Source: Chloromonas sp. AAM2
Taxonomy: Eukaryota > Chlorophyta > Chlorophyceae > Chlamydomonadales > Chlamydomonadaceae
Reading direction: 5' to 3'
Length of the DNA: 64,000 nucleotides
NCBI GenBank assembly: GCA_004335635.1
Contig: QAXH01005564.1
Span: forward strand, 37,634 to 101,633
A program made the translations under genes and the position numbers. Position 1 is the stretch's first letter; each line of letters opens with the position of its first letter. A model generated the notes under the pieces. The model was not told where the DNA came from, did not search any database, and was given only the letters and a program-made list of their open reading frames with translations. This document shows, in pieces, positions 59,812 to 64,000 of this stretch.

Positions 59812-60773
59812 TCACTTGTCCTCGGTACGCATGACACACGCCACCTCGGGCTCCTGCCGCACAGCAGCCTCCTCCATCTTATCACTGCATGGCGACAACT
59901 TAAAACAACCACCCTGGTTCTGAACATGCCCAACGCACCCCATTGCAGTGCTGATCGGCATGCACCAAACATTGGTTCAAAGCCCACACCCATGTGTTGA
60001 TGAACAGAAGTTAGTCTTCAACCCATCTAGCTGACGTTATCAGTGTCAGGCAATCACGAACACTGTGTTCACGCAGCCAGCGTGTTGATACATGCTGTCA
60101 TCTATCTTCACGTTGCATGGCCAGAAGTGATGAGCATGCTGGCAGGGTCACACGGGGGTCTGTGCATGTGAGCGGGTCTATGTCACGAGGCGTGAATGTC
60201 GGTCCAGTATGTTGCAGTATGTGTAAACAAATCGAATGCTGACTGAACTGGCAGGACCACGTGAGGGCTGAGCATGTGGTCTGCTGCACTTCATGTCAAG
60301 AGGCACGCAAGTGATGGTCTGGTAGCTCACCAAGTGAAGAGCTTGGTCGGCAACTTCTTGGCTACGGCTAGAGGGTAGCAGCCCGTGCCCAGCTTTGAAT
60401 TGACACACCTGCAGGTGGGGCAAACATTTGCTAGTGCGGTGGCATGACCGCAGGTTTGGAATGCAAGTGGCTATTTCGAGCTCAGATTCCATGCGTGGGC
60501 ATCCTTTGCCGTAGCCATGGGGAACTGAGTATCTCCAGCCTGTATTGACTGCAGCGGTGCATGGACTTAGTTGTGGCATGATGTGACTTAGATGCTGTTA
60601 CGAATCAGACGTCTGAAGAGGACATCTCACCAGGTGCAATCGTCAAGGTCATCGCAGAGTGCAGTGTCCTTCTGCTTTGTGCAGGTGATTGCGTCACCGA
60701 TGCTCAATCGCGAACTAGATGCCGAGACAACGGCCAAGCCCAGCAGGATCAGAGTACACAAGTAGCTGTACAT
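59812..60773 (-). CDS. Small secreted cysteine-rich protein, 3 exons, 97 aa
   Basis: Exons on the minus strand: 60773-60631, 60408-60331, 59884-59812; both junctions are in phase 2 with GT-AG borders, so the join restores Trp and Cys codons. The N-terminus MYSYLCTLILLGLAVVSASS is a convincing signal peptide. The mature part has seven cysteines with spacing C-x8-C-x5-C-x2-C-x8-C-x15-C-x15-C, including LCDDLDDCTWCVNSKLGTGC and AKKLPTKLFTCDK. This CxWC...CY..A..LP...F.CD pattern resembles short repeated cysteine-rich modules seen in secreted proteins of algae and protists; I cannot name the family. An upstream in-frame ATG at 60821 exists, but the signal peptide favours 60773. Its role is unknown. 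Confidence 0.7.
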
Positions 60774-61127
60774 TGTTGATTGATATGCGGTATTGGGCAG
60801 GTTACCGGCGGGCCTGTCCACTCGTAGTTGTTACAAACCCTAACCGCAGAAACCAGCGGAATGAGGATTCCAGGCAGACATGTCAAGGTTCCAGAGAAAG
60901 CAGAAGAAGACGATGGTGACGCTGAGCAACTAGATTGGTCTGAGCCTGGCAGTCCTGCAGAAGAGTTGTGGCATGGTATACAAAGGATACAAAACAATGA
61001 AATACCGCACTGAAGATGAGGCAATTACACCCGCTGATGTTCAGACCCATTACGTGCATTGTCACTGCCCATGTACAACATTTGTACCAGCATTTGTCAG
61101 ATGTGCGTCGAGAATCGCACAACACTC
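60774..61127. other. Spacer between the secreted-protein and kinesin genes
   Basis: This holds the 5' region of the secreted-protein gene and the 3' UTR of the kinesin gene. On the plus strand 60861-61013 there is a 50-codon acidic frame (KVPEKAEEDDGDAEQLDWSE) preceded by a good acceptor (CTAACCGCAG). I cannot tell whether it is an exon. Confidence 0.4.
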
Positions 61128-62775
61128 TCAGTGCCATGCGCCTTTTGGTCGCTTGCTCGCGGGACCTGGCCCGCCCAATGGCGCCTGCCGTTTGCGCCTG
61201 AGCGCCGCTCTCAAGTCGGTCACCTCTTCCTCTTGTTCTATTTCCTCTTCTTCCTCAACAGCACAAATGTCGGCCAATGAACCCCGGACCGGCCCACCAA
61301 GGGCTGCTTGTGCCTCAGCACTGCCGTCTTTTCCGTGGCACGAAGACCCCTTCATTACGACCGGTTCTTGCGCCGTCAGCAAAGCTGCGCTATCGGCCCC
61401 GCCTTCAGGCATCTGCCAGTTATTAGCGGTCGGCGCAGCGATATGTGGCGCAGACAGAACAGGCCTGGGCGCTGTTGCAGCTGCTGATATGACACCACGA
61501 CCAGAAGCGATAGCAGCTCTGCCAGGAACAGCGGTAACGTTAGCAGGCCGCCTGAAACACGCGCTGGGTTCCGCAACCAAGGTGCCCTGTGGGCGCCGTG
61601 CGAGCACAGGGGCGTTGAAGACACCGCCTGTCGTCGTGGTGGACTGTGGAGCTGGCGCCACGAGGGGTGTCGTCTGTTGCTGAGGCTGTGTGGCGATTGA
61701 GAGGCCCTGGCTGGTGACCTTGCGAGTCGCTTGACCCAGCTCGGTGCCCGCGACCTTGGTGGCGAACCTGTACATGTCACAAGCAAACGTTATGCTCTGT
61801 TATAACATACCTAGTTGTGCATCCTCTGGCATCATGTAGGGAATCAAATCATGTTGGCGCGAGCCAACCGCCATGACTGAATGATGGCTGGCTTCGACAG
61901 TCTTCTGGCAGCAATTGATGTATCTAGTGTTTGGGCAATGTCTGGACTCTCGGCCAACTGGACGTTCGACTTTGAGCTTGACTAGAAGCGATTAGAGCCA
62001 CTGGTCCATGAACCCTACCTCAGGGAAGTGAGGCTCTCGTGTGCGGAAGGCGCGTCGGGATTGATGTGGACCAAGAAAAGGGTCTTGCCGCCCTGGCTGA
62101 GGCACGGCTGCGCAGAACACGACCATTAATCACACGATTTCAGTCATACCCTACCTTAAGCAGGTACGTCAGCTCTTTGAACAGTCATGTCGCATGACGC
62201 ACATCGCTGAACAACCATATCGCAAGGTCGCAGGTCATCGTGTGCATCCAGCGACATGGATGACAGGAGCTCAGCATTCATACAACATAAAATCTACCGT
62301 AGTACGCAGCCTGCCCTACCTTCAGTAGGTACGTGAGCTTGCTGTTGCGGTAGGGCACGTGCTGCCTCTTGCTGGCCAGCGCTTCAAACACGTCTCCCAG
62401 AGCGCTGAGCGATGTGTTGATTGCAGCTGCCTCGTTCTTCTGCACGCCTTGTGCCTGGCTGCGCTCCAACCGCTCACTGCATGTACGCACGCCGAGGGCA
62501 AAAACCTACTAACAACAGTGACAAGGTGCAGACAGACGCAAATGGAGAAGGACATGGCATGAACCGCTGGTCCTGCCACACGCAAGCCTTCACCGCGTGA
62601 AAGACACGGACTTTGCTTGCGTTTGGAGGGCCAGCATTGCTGACATTGCTGTGGTAACGCCGGGCGGATAGTTGGTGATTCATTTGGCGAATGAGCTGTC
62701 TGCGACACAACCTCCATAACCCACAGCCTGTCCTACCCCGCTCACCTTCCGGCAGGTGCCAGGTCCACCAGGCAA

Positions 62776-62806
<31 letters not shown>

Positions 62807-63581
62807 CACACTCTCACTCACACTGAAGCACCAAAAGCCTTCAAAATACTTTTGGTTCTATAGCTACTTCAAAAGCGTAAAGCGAGGTTCCAAGCGCTCC
62901 GGAGAGATTCGTACAGCCAGCAACGAGAAAGAAATCGCTCCTGCTATGTGCGGTACTATTGCATGTTGCGCCCACCTTCCTGCCAGGTCCACCAGGCACA
63001 ACGCCCCCTGCAGCTGAGTGGAGTCGGATGCATGGGTGCCCTGGAGGACACACAACACACGGACAGCAGCAGCACAGGGTGAGTGATGGAATCAGTTCAA
63101 TTCTTACTTCAGCCCAGCCCTAGCCTTACCCTAAAACACGCAGAACAAGAGATGTAACCACTTCAGCCCTTACTTCAGCCTGGCCCTAACCGAGCCACAC
63201 ACGCATACGCAGAACGGGCTGCAACACACAACACACACGAAGGCCGGCGGCACAGAAGGGCGAGAATGAATTAACTTATTGCAACCTAACCCTAGCCTAC
63301 CCCTGAGCATTGTCCCTCCGCTTGCCTTGGCCTAAGCCTGAGTTGCAATTTGCCTTAGGTTCTTTTTGCTTTGCCCTCATTTCAACCAGACCTTGCCCTG
63401 TTTTCAGCCTGGCCCTTACCCACCTTGATATGCATCCAGAACACACAGTGGCTGCGTGACGACTGGGCGTTGCAGGCGGTGCTGCCCACCGCCCGAGCGG
63501 CCGTGGCCCGGGCCAGGAGTGAGAGGGCTTGGGGGGTGGAACTGATGGAGTGGCGGGAAACGCCAACAACTGTGGTCCCAC
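61128..63581 (-). CDS. Kinesin motor protein (kinesin-14-like), 5' part beyond the window
   Basis: Microtubule motor ATPase. Five 3' exons: 63581-63424, 63040-62976, 62476-62320, 62107-62019, 61767-61128, phases consistent. Motor landmarks: switch I as [20 protein letters not shown], switch II as [10 protein letters not shown] (Ser and Glu formed across the exon 62976/62476 junction), then [42 protein letters not shown] and the motor end [16 protein letters not shown]. The P-loop and everything N-terminal are off the right edge or in unrecognised exons beyond 63581. The motor is followed by a tail of about 200 residues that is Ala/Pro/Thr-rich with an acidic run ([13 protein letters not shown]) and a basic end ([19 protein letters not shown]) that could be a nuclear localisation signal. 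The SLRFATKV...ELG ending fits kinesin-14, but the subclass is not certain. Confidence 0.88.
62742..62776 (-). pseudogene. Partial duplicate of the kinesin switch II exon
   Basis: On the minus strand this reads CTGGTGGACCTGGC, a 6-nt insertion, then GGAAG|GTGAGC. It matches the end and donor of the real exon (62976-63000) and would encode LVDLAPAGS in place of LVDLAGS. It has no acceptor: the upstream side is a CA/TG repeat. It is probably a duplicated exon end that is not used. Confidence 0.6.
62774..62811. repeat. CA microsatellite in a kinesin intron
   Basis: About 18 CA units interrupted once by AAA. It directly abuts the partial exon duplicate. Confidence 0.9.
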
Positions 63582-63849
63582 CTGCACGTGGGAGTGCGGG
63601 TTGATCGGGTTGATCGAGAACAACATGAAGGAGGGCGGTTGATAACGTTCAATATAAGACCTTGGAAACGAAACTTGTTCCGCAGGATACACACGGTTTG
63701 GCAGAAGCAGGCAAAGCTCCTGCCAGTGTGCAGTGACGTCTTGATTGGTTGCGCCAGTGCGACAGCACTGCACCTCCAAACAGACTCGTGTGTTGTTCAG
63801 TTTGCAACTGCATATCTGTGCACATGCGACCACACGTGAACTAAGGCAT
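63582..63849. other. Kinesin intron or 5' region, no feature seen
   Basis: I find no further kinesin exon here. The stretch contains no recognised RNA gene. Confidence 0.35.
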
Positions 63850-64000
63850 AAACCCGCATCCCAATCCTAACTGCATTCCTACTCTTACCCTATCCACACT
63901 CTACTCCTACCCTACCCAATCCCTACTCCTACCTTACCCACACCGTACCCCACCCAATCCCTACTCCTACCCTACCCACACCGTACCCCACCCAATCCCT
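63850..64000. repeat. C-rich minisatellite running off the right edge
   Basis: Tandem units of about 39 bp built from CCCTACTCCTACC, TTACCCACACCGTACCCC and ACCCAATC, with at least two clear copies continuing past position 64000. The CCCTAC/CCTACC words look like degenerate telomere-type sequence. Further C-rich CCCTAA/CCCTAG words occur at 63110-63305. Confidence 0.8.

Noticed and set aside
60861..61013. 50-codon acidic plus-strand frame
   Set aside because: It has a good acceptor-like sequence upstream, but no other exon, homology or downstream signal; it cannot be supported as a gene.
1..64000. CRISPR arrays, bacterial operons, tRNA genes
   Set aside because: The tandem repeats lack the repeat-spacer pattern, all recognised genes are spliced eukaryotic ones, and I saw no tRNA-like cloverleaf with A and B boxes by eye.

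Overview
The window looks like nuclear DNA of a green alga, most likely a chlorophycean of the Chlamydomonadales type. The genes are split into many short exons with GT-AG (occasionally GC-AG) introns. The proteins are plant-type: a plant-family alpha-amylase, a plant-type Deg/HtrA protease with the '[10 protein letters not shown]' core, a MINIYO/RPAP1 protein and an MRS2 magnesium transporter. Introns and spacers are full of mini- and microsatellites. A telomere-like TTAGGG tract and a piece of organellar DNA with 'GCAAAGC' palindromes both fit that group, but the species assignment is inference. All gene models below were built by eye from homology plus splice signals and phase, not from transcripts.

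Layout, left to right: (1) 0-3.8 kb, no gene seen, one MITE-like element. (2) 3.8-7.9 kb (-), MRS2 Mg2+ transporter, 7 exons. (3) 7.9-10.6 kb, no gene recognised. (4) 10.6-12.2 kb (-), unknown 360-aa protein, divergent from (5) 12.7-18.5 kb (+), Deg/HtrA serine protease, 11 exons. One intron of the protease holds a hAT-like MITE and a head-to-head telomeric repeat. (6) 19.2-21.7 kb (+), mitochondrial ribosomal protein mL46, 8 exons. (7) 23.7-28.1 and 29.9-35.1 kb (+), two tandem alpha-amylase genes with the same 16-exon structure. (8) 36.5-45.6 kb (-), RPAP1/MINIYO homologue, 15 exons, about 1777 aa. (9) 47.7-48.1 kb (-), the last two exons of an unknown gene. (10) 48.8-52.2 kb (+), Elongator subunit ELP5, 8 exons. 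(11) 53.3-56.1 kb (+), a DCN1-like cullin-neddylation protein, 5' exons unresolved. An insertion of about 0.9 kb of organellar DNA (LSU rRNA 3' end plus a group I intron core and palindromic repeats) sits in one of its introns. (12) 59.8-60.8 kb (-), a small secreted cysteine-rich protein. (13) 61.1-63.6 kb (-), the C-terminal half of a kinesin motor gene that runs off the right edge.

The genes do not form a pathway. They are ordinary housekeeping functions: ion transport, organelle proteolysis, mitochondrial translation, starch breakdown, Pol II transport/elongation, tRNA modification, neddylation and microtubule transport. RPAP1/MINIYO and the Elongator subunit ELP5 are near neighbours, and the plant versions of these two systems are reported to interact. 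The most unusual content is in the introns: the telomere-fusion-like tract, the MITE with an 8-bp target duplication, the organellar group I intron/rRNA fragment, and a conserved intron shared by the two amylase paralogues that suggests gene conversion.
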